Assembly: GCA_001783215.1 (NCBI GenBank)
Contig: MFRA01000002.1
Span: forward strand, 1-59,182
Length of the DNA: 59,182 bases
Source of the DNA: Candidatus Magasanikbacteria bacterium RIFOXYD1_FULL_40_23
GTDB taxonomy: Bacteria > Patescibacteriota > Patescibacteriia > Magasanikbacterales > GWA2-37-8
Direction: 5' to 3'
Every line of letters begins with the position of its first letter. Within the stretch, counting starts at the first letter, position 1. Position numbers and translations under genes: made by a program. The notes beneath the pieces were generated by a model. It was not told the DNA's origin, did no database searches, and was given only the letters and a program-made list of their open reading frames with translations. This document shows, one piece after another, positions 27,060-36,797 of the stretch.

Positions 27060-28139
27060 ATGAAATATCACGCCGCCCTGGCTCACTTCCCAAAAATAAC
27101 TTACAACCGCTACCAAAAACTGGCGGCTTATTTTTCTGATTTTAAAGATCTTTGGGAAGCGGAAATAAATGATCTTGTGCCCGCCGGACTAGAAGCAAAT
27201 ATTGCCAATGAATTTTTGGCTTGGCGCGAAGTTAACCCGATAGAAAAAATAATGGAAAATCTAAACAAAGAAAATATACATACTATTTCTATAAACGAAC
27301 CTGGTTACCCACGACTGTTGAAAGAAATAAATGATCCGCCACACACTTTGTTTATCCGTGGAATTTTGCCGCCAGACGAATCTCCAACTTTAGGCGTAGT
27401 TGGCACCAGAAAATTTACCGCTTATGGCAAATTGGCTTGCCAAGAAATCGTGGGTCCGCTAGCCAAACAAGGCGTAGTTATTGTAAGCGGACTAGCTCTC
27501 GGCATAGACGGCATAGCTCATCAAACTACATTAGACAACAGCGGCACTACTATTGCGGTGCTAGGTGGGGGTGTAGATAAAAAAACAATTGCACCTCCAT
27601 CTCATAACAATCTAGCAGAAAAAATCATTGCTAACGGCGGAGCGGTGGTATCCGAATACCCGCCTGGATTTGCGCCTACCGCCTATTCGTTTCCCGCCCG
27701 CAATCGTATTATCGCTGGCCTAAGTTTGGGCACGCTTATTATAGAAGCGGCCGAAATTTCTGGCGCGCTTATTACCACCCGTTGCGCCCTAGACTATAAC
27801 CGCGAAGTTTTTGCTGTTCCCCACCCGATTAACTCGCCCACTGGCATTGGCCCAAATAATTTAATAAAAATGGGCGCCAGGTTAGTTGCTGAATCTAAAG
27901 ATATTTTGGAATCATTAAATATCCAGGAGATAAAAGAAATAATAAATAGCAATAAAGGCACACCAACTAACCCTACCGAAGCCAAAATACTAGAGTGTCT
28001 TTCCAAAGAACCTGTGCATATAGATCTTATTATAAAAACGACCGGCTTAGAGAGCCCAACGGTAAATAGCGCCCTGGTACTTATGGAGATGAGGGGGCGA
28101 GTTCGCAACTTGGGAGGAATGAATTATATTATTAAATAA
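27060..28139 (+). CDS. dprA: DNA-processing protein DprA
   Basis: GVVGTRKFTAYG, SGLALGIDGIAHQ, FPARNRIIAGLS. Confidence 0.95.
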   Translation: MKYHAALAHFPKITYNRYQKLAAYFSDFKDLWEAEINDLVPAGLEANIANEFLAWREVNPIEKIMENLNKENIHTISINEPGYPRLLKEINDPPHTLFIRGILPPDESPTLGVVGTRKFTAYGKLACQEIVGPLAKQGVVIVSGLALGIDGIAHQTTLDNSGTTIAVLGGGVDKKTIAPPSHNNLAEKIIANGGAVVSEYPPGFAPTAYSFPARNRIIAGLSLGTLIIEAAEISGALITTRCALDYNREVFAVPHPINSPTGIGPNNLIKMGARLVAESKDILESLNIQEIKEIINSNKGTPTNPTEAKILECLSKEPVHIDLIIKTTGLESPTVNSALVLMEMRGRVRNLGGMNYIIK

Positions 28140-28210
28140 TAGCCACCAAGGTTGACAAATGATATAATTTGTATTAACCTTAATATTTGTAAATCAAAAT
28201 AATTTTTTCC

Positions 28211-30466
28211 ATGAAAAACCTAGTCATCGTAGAATCTCCTACAAAAGCCAAAACAATTTCCAAATTCTTGGGCAGAAACTTTGTCGTAAAGTCTTCTTTT
28301 GGCCATGTGCGCGATCTACCAAAAAGCAAACTGGGGGTAGATGTAGAAAATAATTTTGAACCTCATTATATAGTAAGCCGAGATAAATCCAAAGTTGCCA
28401 AAGAACTAAAAGATGCGGCCAAAAAATGCGATGGCATCCTATTCGCTACCGATGAGGACCGAGAAGGAGAAGCTATCTCTTGGCACTTAGCCAATATACT
28501 GGGAATTGAACCAAAAGATGCCAAACGCATTGTTTTCCATGAAATTACCAAAACCGCCATCATGCACGCTTTAGAAAATCCAAGACCATTGGATTTAAAA
28601 ATGGTAGACGCGCAACAAGCTCGCAGAATATTGGACAGATTGGTAGGCTACGAATTATCTCCGTTTTTGTGGCGCAAGGTAGCCAAAGGTTTATCGGCTG
28701 GCCGTGTACAATCGGTAGCTGTACGATTAATTGTAGAACGAGAAAGAGAAATCAAAGCTTTTAATCCAGAAGAGTACTGGAGCATAGAAGGTGCTTTTAC
28801 CCCAGATTCCAAAGAGATTTTTACCGGTAAACTTTACGCTATAAAAGATAAAAAAATAGACAAGCTAGATATTAAAACCAAGGCCGAGATAGATAAAATT
28901 TTGGCTGATTTAGAAAAAACTACATATAAAGTAGAAAGTGTAGAAGAGAAAAAAACAAAACGCTTACCTTCTCCCCCATTTACTACTTCCACCTTGCAAC
29001 AAGAGGCCAACAGCCATCTTGGTTTTTCTGCCAAACAAACTATGCGTTTGGCGCAACAGCTATACGAAGGTATTGCCCTTGGCACCGAAGGATCCGTAGG
29101 TTTGATTACCTACATGCGTACCGACGCAGTAAATCTGTCCGAGAAATTCTTGGCTGAAGCCAAAGAAGTAATTGGCACTAATTTTGGTAAAAAATACCAA
29201 CTAGCAACCCCTAGATTTTATAATAACAAAAGTAAAAATGCTCAAGAAGCGCACGAAGCCGTACGCCCTACCGAAGCTATACGCACCCCAGAATCTATTG
29301 AGCAATACCTAGATAGACAACAATTTAGACTATACGACCTTATCTGGAGACGCGCTATGGCCACTCAAATGGCCCCTGCAGAGCTTAATGCCACCACCAT
29401 AGACATATCTAGCAGCAATGATTACAAGTTCCGAGCCAACGGCCAAACTATTGTTTTTGATGGTTTCCTAAAGTTATTCCCAGACCGTGCCAAAGAAAAC
29501 CTTTTGCCGGTAATAAAAACCAACGAAACTTTGACCTGTACGGAACTTAAACCAGAACAACACTTTACCGAACCTCCAGCCAGATACTCGGATGCTACTT
29601 TGGTAAAAGCGATGGAAAATTATGGCATTGGCCGCCCTTCTACTTACGCTCCTACTATTTCTACTATAGAAGACCGAGGCTACATAGAACGCAACGAACA
29701 AAAACGCTTTGCTCCAAAAGATATCGCCTATATTGTAAACGATTTACTTGTTGAACACTTCTTCCACGTGGTGGATTATCAATTCACTGCCGAGATGGAA
29801 AACAACTTAGACGAAATTGCTCACGGCAAAAAAGAATGGCGTCCGGTAATTAGCGCTTTTTGGAAACCATTCAAAGAAAATTTGGATAAAAAAGAAATAG
29901 AAATAGACAAAAAAGTTCTCACCGAAGAGAAATCCGATGAAAAATGCAAGAAGTGCAATTCGGATATGATTATTAAAACTGGACGCTTTGGTAAATATTT
30001 GGCTTGTACCAAATATCCAGAATGCAAAACAACCAAATCTTTAAACGCCGAAGAAGCCAAACAACAAGAAGCGATAGAAGAAGCCAACGAAAAGTGTGAA
30101 AAGTGTGGTGAACCAATGACTCTACGCCGCGGACGATTTGGCCCATTCTTGGGCTGTTCCGGCTACCCAAAATGCAAGAACATAAAAAACATAGAAGTAA
30201 AAATGAACATGAAGTGCCCAAAGTGCGGCCAGGGCGATATTGTGCAGCGCCGCAGCAAGCGAGGCAAGCCGTTCTATAGCTGCAATCGTTACCCGGATTG
30301 TGAATATGCATTGTGGGAAAAACCAACTGGCGAATTCTGCCCAACCTGCAAACAACCACTTACCTACGCACCAAAAGGTGTAATCAAATGCTCCAGCAAA
30401 GAATGCGACTTCAAGAAAAATACAGAGGAATCAGCTCCGTCTGAATCGGCACCAACAGAAGAATAA
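28211..30466 (+). CDS. topA: DNA topoisomerase I, with C-terminal zinc ribbons
   Basis: VESPTKAKTISKFLG, DEDREGEAISWHL, LITYMRTDAVNLS, three CxxC...C zinc modules. Confidence 0.97.
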   Translation: MKNLVIVESPTKAKTISKFLGRNFVVKSSFGHVRDLPKSKLGVDVENNFEPHYIVSRDKSKVAKELKDAAKKCDGILFATDEDREGEAISWHLANILGIEPKDAKRIVFHEITKTAIMHALENPRPLDLKMVDAQQARRILDRLVGYELSPFLWRKVAKGLSAGRVQSVAVRLIVEREREIKAFNPEEYWSIEGAFTPDSKEIFTGKLYAIKDKKIDKLDIKTKAEIDKILADLEKTTYKVESVEEKKTKRLPSPPFTTSTLQQEANSHLGFSAKQTMRLAQQLYEGIALGTEGSVGLITYMRTDAVNLSEKFLAEAKEVIGTNFGKKYQLATPRFYNNKSKNAQEAHEAVRPTEAIRTPESIEQYLDRQQFRLYDLIWRRAMATQMAPAELNATTIDISSSNDYKFRANGQTIVFDGFLKLFPDRAKENLLPVIKTNETLTCTELKPEQHFTEPPARYSDATLVKAMENYGIGRPSTYAPTISTIEDRGYIERNEQKRFAPKDIAYIVNDLLVEHFFHVVDYQFTAEMENNLDEIAHGKKEWRPVISAFWKPFKENLDKKEIEIDKKVLTEEKSDEKCKKCNSDMIIKTGRFGKYLACTKYPECKTTKSLNAEEAKQQEAIEEANEKCEKCGEPMTLRRGRFGPFLGCSGYPKCKNIKNIEVKMNMKCPKCGQGDIVQRRSKRGKPFYSCNRYPDCEYALWEKPTGEFCPTCKQPLTYAPKGVIKCSSKECDFKKNTEESAPSESAPTEE

Positions 30467-30512
30467 GCCCGACTTTCTGCCTATAACAGAAAGTACCTGG
30501 GCGGGCTTTTTA
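30467..30512 (+). terminator. topA terminator
   Basis: AGCCCG-ACTTTCTG...CAGAAAGT...CGGGCTTTTT compound hairpin. Confidence 0.65.
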
Positions 30513-30581
30513 GACAAAGTATCAGCTCCGCCGATATATACCGCATTTCGCCCTTCATTTCATTACGGACACTAATAAATA

Positions 30582-30614
30582 AAAAATCCCCTAATGTTAG
30601 GGGATTTTTTATTA
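30582..30614. terminator. Bidirectional intrinsic terminator
   Basis: AAAAATCCCCTAAtgTTAGGGGATTTTTT. Confidence 0.75.
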
Positions 30615-30619
30615 CAAAT

Positions 30620-31120
30620 TTATTTTTTAACAGAATAAGCAACCATGCTAAGACCGTTTTTTATATATTCTTTTTGCAATTTCATACCAATTTTTTCTGC
30701 CACCTTTCTAGAAGCAAAATTTTCTGCCCTAATATCTCCACCTAACTCTTCAAGCCCCAACACATTAAAACCATAATCTCTGCAAGCAGTCGCCGCTTCG
30801 GTGGCATATCCCATTTTCCAATAGCCCCGTCGGATATGATATCCGATCTCCGGTTTTTCTTCACCATCAATATTTTGAATAGTTATTCCACAATCACCAA
30901 TAAATTCGTCTGTGTCTTTGCGCACCACAGCCCACAAACCAAAACTATTCTTTTTATACCGTTCAATATTTTTTTCTATCCACTGTTTTGTTTCCTCTCT
31001 AGTTTTAACTGACGGATAAAATTGCATGGTAATTGGATCCGCAAAAATTGTAGCCAGGGCATCTACATCGTCTAAAGTAAATTCTCTTAATTGTAGCCGC
31101 TCTGTTTCTAAAATATGCAT
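30620..31120 (-). CDS. GNAT N-acetyltransferase (RimJ/RimL type)
   Basis: ETERLQLREFTLDDV, IGYHIRRGYWKMGYATEA, ENFASRKVAEKIG. Confidence 0.9.
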   Translation of the reverse strand: MHILETERLQLREFTLDDVDALATIFADPITMQFYPSVKTREETKQWIEKNIERYKKNSFGLWAVVRKDTDEFIGDCGITIQNIDGEEKPEIGYHIRRGYWKMGYATEAATACRDYGFNVLGLEELGGDIRAENFASRKVAEKIGMKLQKEYIKNGLSMVAYSVKK

Positions 31121-31132
31121 ACTTAATGTAAT

Positions 31133-32146
31133 TTAAAACAATCTGCGCAGTCTTCTCAAAATATTATAAATAATATATTTATTTTTATTTATTAACAAAT
31201 CAAACGTCCCTGGTGCTTGGCGCGGAGCACCGCCAAAACCAAGCTTAAATCTGGTTACACCAGCATACTGATGTTTTAAATCATAATTGTATTCTATTTT
31301 CTGTATTCTATTTTCTAAATTCTTACTTGGAGCCACCCCAAAAAAATCATATTCTTTACAGCCAAAAGATTTACCCATTTTGACCCCTTCCCATTGCAGC
31401 AAATACGGCGCCATTAGATTTCTGTATTCATAATCTGACGCGCCATAAAGATATGTAAACGTATTACCAAAACGCACAAACACAGCGCAGGCTACAGCAT
31501 TTTTGTCTTCATAGGCTGTTAACTGATTTATAATTGGAGATTGCAAAACTTTGGCATAATGCTCTTTGTGATGCAAGCCAAACTTGTCGCGACTGCCGGT
31601 TTTATTCATCAGACCCCAAAATACTTCTAAATTTTTGTCTTGGCTAATCTTTAAATTCTTTTTTTCTGCCAAATGAATATTGTATCTGGTTTTTGAGTGC
31701 ATGCCGGCGAGAAGCTGATCCTCTGTTTTATTTAAACCCAAGATTAGCGTGGCGGAAGGGTTAATATCAATACTTTTTTGAAGCATGAAGCTTGAATTAT
31801 GAATGATAGAAGATGGTTCAGTCCTAAAAAATATAACATTTTTTTCTTTCAAAAAATTCGCAATTGTTTCGTATATTCTTACTTCCTGATTCTTACTTCC
31901 TGATTCATCGCTCGTCGGTCCTTTTGGACAAAAAGCATACTGCCAACCAAAAAATATAGGAGTATAGATAAGCTGTGCTTGTGCCAAAACCCTGCCGCCT
32001 TCCACCACAGCCAGCCTCTCTACATTTTTTCCTTCTGCAATTAAAACATCACCCCATGCCCATGATTGGAGAAAGTTACTTGTGCCCTGACCTCGCAAAA
32101 ACCATCCATCCCACTCTTCTTTATTTTGTATTATTTTTATTTCCAT
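31133..32146 (-). CDS. FemAB/FemX-like aminoacyltransferase (peptidoglycan bridge)
   Basis: SNFLQSWAWGDV, SKTRYNIHLAEKKNL, YDFFGVAP. Confidence 0.85.
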   Translation of the reverse strand: MEIKIIQNKEEWDGWFLRGQGTSNFLQSWAWGDVLIAEGKNVERLAVVEGGRVLAQAQLIYTPIFFGWQYAFCPKGPTSDESGSKNQEVRIYETIANFLKEKNVIFFRTEPSSIIHNSSFMLQKSIDINPSATLILGLNKTEDQLLAGMHSKTRYNIHLAEKKNLKISQDKNLEVFWGLMNKTGSRDKFGLHHKEHYAKVLQSPIINQLTAYEDKNAVACAVFVRFGNTFTYLYGASDYEYRNLMAPYLLQWEGVKMGKSFGCKEYDFFGVAPSKNLENRIQKIEYNYDLKHQYAGVTRFKLGFGGAPRQAPGTFDLLINKNKYIIYNILRRLRRLF

Positions 32147-32237
32147 GTGCGTATCTTACCTAAGACTAGATGAAAAATCAAATTAAAAAGACCCCGCTAA
32201 TTTCAAGGTCTTTTCAATTTTTTATTAATTTAAATTT

Positions 32238-33203
32238 TTACGAAGCTTCTACTTCGTCGTTATATTTCTTTATTGCTTCTTGAACTTTTCCATACACATC
32301 TCGCAGCTGCCTGCCTTTGGATGAAAAAATTGCTCGTAGTGGCGGAGGTGTAACAGTAGTCAAATCCAACGCTGCCACAGCATCTTCCGCACCTTTATGC
32401 AGCTTGCTTATAGCTTTTGGATCATACTCTATATAAAGTTTGGAGTAAGCGAGAATTGCGTTCTCGGCAAAAATTTTGGCATTTTTTACCTTGTCTGTTT
32501 CTGCCGGCGCTTCTCTTTTTTGAACCGAAGTTTCTTTGGCGGAAACTGATTTTTTAACCCTGCTTCGGCTAACACTATCTTCATTAGCAGATTTAAAGCC
32601 CGCTTTTATTTCTTCATCTAATTTTTTTACTTCTGCTTGTTTAGCAGAATTGGCAATAGAGTCTCTTATCCTATCAAGGTCGTTCACTTCCTCTGCTTCG
32701 TCTATAAAATTTTGTCTGGCGTTATTCAAATCTTCTCGAGCTTGTTCCAGCTCACTTTTTGCATTTTTCTTAGATTTTTCACGCTCAGCCACCACTTCTG
32801 GATCGTTATGGCTTTCAGACAAAGCCCTCACCTCTGCTAGAGCTTCTCCTGTTGGAGTAGATATGTCTCTTACCATTTGCAAAGCATCTTTTGTATCTTG
32901 CGAAGGTTCGACTGCTTTCCGAGAATTTTCCACTCTTTTACGACTATTCTCCTTATGGTCTTCTGGGGTTAATAATTTTGCCTTTGGTTTTCTTTTAAAA
33001 ACTTTTGTTGGTTCATCCGAAAAATCATCCTCTGGAAGAACGGCTTTTTCTGCTTTTATTTCTGTAGGAGGAACTACATCTTTTGTTTTTGCCTTCAATC
33101 TAACCACATCTCCCGGCTCTAACCCGGCTTTTTCTAAAGGGCTCAAATCTACCGCTTCGTACCCATTATTTTGTTGGCCTGTCTCGCTTGTACCTCTGCG
33201 CAT
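32238..33203 (-). CDS. Coiled-coil hypothetical protein
   Basis: 321 aa, highly charged helices. Confidence 0.6.
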   Translation of the reverse strand: MRRGTSETGQQNNGYEAVDLSPLEKAGLEPGDVVRLKAKTKDVVPPTEIKAEKAVLPEDDFSDEPTKVFKRKPKAKLLTPEDHKENSRKRVENSRKAVEPSQDTKDALQMVRDISTPTGEALAEVRALSESHNDPEVVAEREKSKKNAKSELEQAREDLNNARQNFIDEAEEVNDLDRIRDSIANSAKQAEVKKLDEEIKAGFKSANEDSVSRSRVKKSVSAKETSVQKREAPAETDKVKNAKIFAENAILAYSKLYIEYDPKAISKLHKGAEDAVAALDLTTVTPPPLRAIFSSKGRQLRDVYGKVQEAIKKYNDEVEAS

Positions 33204-33447
33204 ATAGACTAAGTTAAAAAATATAAATTTACCTAAATATTATACCATATTTTTGAGAAAAAGTAAATAATAAAAATGGGGTTTTACCTTATTTTCAAGT
33301 CAAACTAGCATGGAGAAAACTCGCTTTCTTCCCTAGATAAACGAAGAAAATGCGTGCAAATCCCATGTTTTAGCCTATCTCTTGCCAAAATAATCAATTT
33401 GGTGTAGTATATGACTTATTAATTACCTTGCTTTAAACTAAAATTAT

Positions 33448-33663
33448 ATGGGCTTACCTGGTCATAGACGTACGTCTTCTCACAAACGCCGCCGCGCCGC
33501 ACACTTTGCTTTGACAGAAACCACCTTCAACGCCTGTCCAAAATGCAAAAAACCTCTTCGCCCACACCGAGCTTGTGCTTTTTGTGGCACCTATAAGGGC
33601 AAAAGCGTAGTCAACGTAGACAAGCGCACCGCTCGTACTGGCCGAAAAACAAAGGCCAAATAA
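33448..33663 (+). CDS. rpmF: Large ribosomal subunit protein bL32
   Basis: GLPGHRRTSSHKRRRAAH, CPKCKKPLRPHRACAFCG. Confidence 0.92.
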   Translation: MGLPGHRRTSSHKRRRAAHFALTETTFNACPKCKKPLRPHRACAFCGTYKGKSVVNVDKRTARTGRKTKAK

Positions 33664-33721
33664 TCAATCCCCCTCTCCAATAACTGATAAGTAGCATTAT
33701 CTTTAAATTCTTCGTGGTTCT

Positions 33722-34180
33722 ATGTCTAATCGCCATTTAGCAAGAAGCATCGCCATGCAAGCTCTATTTGAATGGGATTTCCGAGGCAAATCGGAGAGTA
33801 GTTTGCCAAATATAATGGAAAGAGACCTAAAGGAATTCGGCCCGGGCTTGGCAGAAACAGAGTTTGCCAAAAAAATTATAGACGAAGTAAAAGAACACAT
33901 GGAGGAAATAGATAAGATTATTGAACAGTACGCTCCTCAATGGCCAATAGATCAAATTACTATCATTGATCGCAACGTGCTACGCATTGGTATTTACGAA
34001 CTAAAACTAAACCGCGAAGTTCCTCCAAAAGTGGCTATAAACGAAGCTATAGAACTAGCCAAAAACTTTGGCGGGCCATCTTCCGGAAAATTCGTAAACG
34101 GAGTGCTGGGAGCAATATACAAAGATTTACTAGGTGAAGATCACCAAGAAACAACGAGCACAGATAAGGCACAACAGTAG
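33722..34180 (+). CDS. nusB: Transcription antitermination factor NusB
   Basis: [55 protein letters not shown]. Confidence 0.95.
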   Translation: MSNRHLARSIAMQALFEWDFRGKSESSLPNIMERDLKEFGPGLAETEFAKKIIDEVKEHMEEIDKIIEQYAPQWPIDQITIIDRNVLRIGIYELKLNREVPPKVAINEAIELAKNFGGPSSGKFVNGVLGAIYKDLLGEDHQETTSTDKAQQ

Positions 34181-34182
34181 CT

Positions 34183-34956
34183 ATGTCAAAAGAAATTTAT
34201 AGCACACCAGAAATAAAAGAAAAAGATTTTCCTGGTTTGCAAGAAAAATTAAATATTAAATTTAAAAAACCCGAACTTCTAGTTCAGGCTTTTGTGCACC
34301 GTTCTTACCTAAACGAACATCACGATTTTGTAGTCGGGCACAATGAACGCTTAGAATTTTTGGGAGACGCAGTACTGGAATTAATCGTTACTGAATTTCT
34401 TTTCAAAGAATTTGGCAACCCAGAAGGCGAACTTACCAACTGGCGCGCTGCGCTGGTTAACGCCAAAATACTCGCAAGTATCGCTTATGAAATTGGCATG
34501 GAAGAATACCTTTTCCTAAGCCATGGCGAAGCCAAAGACGCTGGCACAAAAGCCAGAGATTACATTATGGCCAACGCTATAGAGGCTTTGATTGGGTCTA
34601 TTTATTTGGACCAAGGATACGAAGTTACCCAACAATTTATCGGCCAATGGGTTTTACCAAAACTACCCTACATTTTAGAAAATGGATTATATCTAGATGC
34701 CAAAAGCCGCTTTCAAGAATCTGCTCAGGAAATAGAAGGCATTACCCCTACCTACAAAGTTTTACATGAAGAAGGCCCAGACCATATCCGATCGTTCAAA
34801 ATCGGCGTATACTTGGGCAAAGATTTGGTAGCAAGCGGAGAAGGTACAAGCAAACAAGAAGGCCAAACCGAAGCAGCCGAAGCAGCCTTAAAAATAAAAG
34901 GTTGGAAGGGTCCAAAGGTAAATATTATAAAAAGAAAAGAAGGAGACCCGCTTTAG
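34183..34956 (+). CDS. rnc: Ribonuclease III
   Basis: NERLEFLGDAVLELIVTEFL; C-terminal dsRBD. Confidence 0.96.
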   Translation: MSKEIYSTPEIKEKDFPGLQEKLNIKFKKPELLVQAFVHRSYLNEHHDFVVGHNERLEFLGDAVLELIVTEFLFKEFGNPEGELTNWRAALVNAKILASIAYEIGMEEYLFLSHGEAKDAGTKARDYIMANAIEALIGSIYLDQGYEVTQQFIGQWVLPKLPYILENGLYLDAKSRFQESAQEIEGITPTYKVLHEEGPDHIRSFKIGVYLGKDLVASGEGTSKQEGQTEAAEAALKIKGWKGPKVNIIKRKEGDPL

Positions 34957-34964
34957 TCATACCA

Positions 34965-35037
34965 GGGTCGGTAGCTCAGCTGGTAGAGCAGATCCCTCTT
35001 AAGGATAAGGTCCTGGGTTCGATCCCCAGCCGACCCA
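34965..35037 (+). tRNA. tRNA-Lys (anticodon CTT)
   Basis: GGGTCGG/CCGACCC acceptor, CTCTTAA anticodon loop, CTGGGTTCGATCCCCAG T-arm. Confidence 0.93.
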
Positions 35038-35044
35038 CTAAACT

Positions 35045-35074
35045 AGAACTCCCGCAAGGGAGTTTTTAGTTTTG
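35045..35074 (+). terminator. tRNA-Lys terminator
   Basis: ACTCCCgcaaGGGAGTTTTT. Confidence 0.7.
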
Positions 35075-35140
35075 TGGGTCGAGCGAGCAAACTGCTTTGC
35101 TTAAAAAAATCCACCCAATTGTCAGTTGAGTGGAAGCCGC

Positions 35141-36223
35141 CTAAAGATAAAAGGGCCAATAGCGCTTTTGAGCCGACGGATCGGCATCATAAACCAAGAA
35201 CTCACCAGTTGTGGCACACATGGCCACCGTGGCCAACGTCACACTTGCACCCGCCTTACGAAACAGTACTGGATGATTCGCAAAAAGATAAATTCCTTCT
35301 TGGAGGTTTTTCGGCAACTCGTTCGGCTTAAAGTTTGCCAAAACATCGTACCGCTCAAAGCTGTTGGGTGAAGCTGCAATAGCTGGATCAGGCAAGTGCA
35401 AACCCAAGCGCCCGGGTGGAACGTGGTTCGTGCAATAGAACACGTCTTGGATTGGAAGCAAATCCATCTCCAATTTAGCTGTCTTGAGGTTAGAAACCAT
35501 CAAAGAAACTGCCTCGCCAGTTCGTCCACATACCACCACATAACCAGTGGTCACAGCATTGGGCTGCAAACTCAGCCAAGTCTTGGCTCCACGCATACTT
35601 TGGGTAAGCGAAGCGCGACAATGCAAGACCTGCTTAGGCCATCCAGGCTGTGCCAATGGATGAAACCCATTATTGGTGATACCAATACGAGCGGCATTAA
35701 GAGATCCTGCCAGATTAAATAGCTGGCCCGAATAGGTCAAACCGACCGATCGCAGAAAGCCATCAAATACCACATCCAGAAGCACCATATTACTACGATT
35801 ATGCTCTTCAAAATCTTCATTATGAACATGTCTGATAGCACCGTCGGAAAAACGCCCAACCCAAGTTGAACACTTATCTGGCGGAATGATACCAGCTTCG
35901 GAAGAAACCTCTTCCGTAAAAGATGTAACGGCAATTACACTTTCATCAACGCTGGCACCTTTTGCTTGCGCACGAAGATATATACCGCTAGGCTTCCATA
36001 TCTCTTCACCCTTACGCAGATAAAACTGCGCCCGATCGTGAATAAGAGACCTTCTCTTCTCTATCTGCATCCCATGTCCAACCATAGTATGCTTAAGCAG
36101 ATACTCCATACCGCGATTGTACACCTCTGGGATATCGCTTCTACACTCTTCTCCTACTTGAAGAGCTACCTCGTAGAACGAGCCACGAGCTTGAACAAAA
36201 CGCATGACACGCTCCTTTGTCAA
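35141..36223 (-). CDS. C45-family (acyl-CoA:6-APA acyltransferase-like) Ntn hydrolase
   Basis: CSTWVGRFSDGAIRHVHNEDFEEH (Cys nucleophile, N.D motif); SD AAAGGAG. Confidence 0.65.
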   Translation of the reverse strand: MTKERVMRFVQARGSFYEVALQVGEECRSDIPEVYNRGMEYLLKHTMVGHGMQIEKRRSLIHDRAQFYLRKGEEIWKPSGIYLRAQAKGASVDESVIAVTSFTEEVSSEAGIIPPDKCSTWVGRFSDGAIRHVHNEDFEEHNRSNMVLLDVVFDGFLRSVGLTYSGQLFNLAGSLNAARIGITNNGFHPLAQPGWPKQVLHCRASLTQSMRGAKTWLSLQPNAVTTGYVVVCGRTGEAVSLMVSNLKTAKLEMDLLPIQDVFYCTNHVPPGRLGLHLPDPAIAASPNSFERYDVLANFKPNELPKNLQEGIYLFANHPVLFRKAGASVTLATVAMCATTGEFLVYDADPSAQKRYWPFYL

Positions 36224-36364
36224 AAAACGTCTACTTATTTAATGGAACCATACAAACAAATTTACTGTCAAATAAATCACCAAATTTGCATAGGTTTAGC
36301 AGGGTTGAAATTTAATTCATTAAATGATATATTGACCCTATTCTAAACAGACAAAAGATTACTC

Positions 36365-36436
36365 GCCCCTATAGTTTAATGGATAGAATGTCAGGCTTCG
36401 AACCTGAAGATGGGAGTTCGATTCTCTCTGGGGGCA
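36365..36436 (+). tRNA. tRNA-Arg (anticodon TCG)
   Basis: GCCCCTA/TGGGGGC acceptor, TCAGG-CTTCGAA-CCTGA anticodon arm. Confidence 0.93.
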
Positions 36437-36440
36437 CAAT

Positions 36441-36476
36441 AAATAACGACCCAATAGTTTGGGTCGTTATTTATTT
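36441..36476 (+). terminator. tRNA-Arg(TCG) terminator
   Basis: AAATAACGACCCaatagttTGGGTCGTTATTT. Confidence 0.75.
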
Positions 36477-36486
36477 GGTTACCTAG

Positions 36487-36645
36487 GAGAATCGAACGCC
36501 GGAGCGATGTTCGGCGACGCAAGCGAGCGAGCCGAACCGCGAGGCGGCCCGCCCGGATGAATCCGTTTGGACGGGTGGCTAGACAAAATTTTCGGAAGAA
36601 AATTTTAGTCGAAGCCGATTCTTCCACAGAGGGGCACCACGCTTA
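36487..36645. other. Multi-hairpin region of unknown nature downstream of tRNA-Arg
   Basis: Outer GGAGAATCG/CGATTCTTCC arms enclosing several GC-rich hairpins. Confidence 0.5.
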
Positions 36646-36797
36646 GCGTCCCACGCACCAAACATAGCACAAATTAACAACCTAAAAAACGATTTAAAAT
36701 TACAAATCGTTTTTTTGTTGGCATAGATAAAAATTACTGATACACTAACTTATGGTTAGATCATTGACAAAAAATCTCAAACAAGGGGAGGTTTACC

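Noticed and set aside
35074-35371. Plus-strand ORFs of 81-85 aa after tRNA-Lys
   Set aside because: Antisense to the C45-like gene; no SD, no recognisable domain
36391-36627. 78-aa minus ORF (MEESASTKIFFRKF...)
   Set aside because: Runs antisense through tRNA-Arg and its hairpin region (CAPRENRTPIFRFEA), a common false ORF
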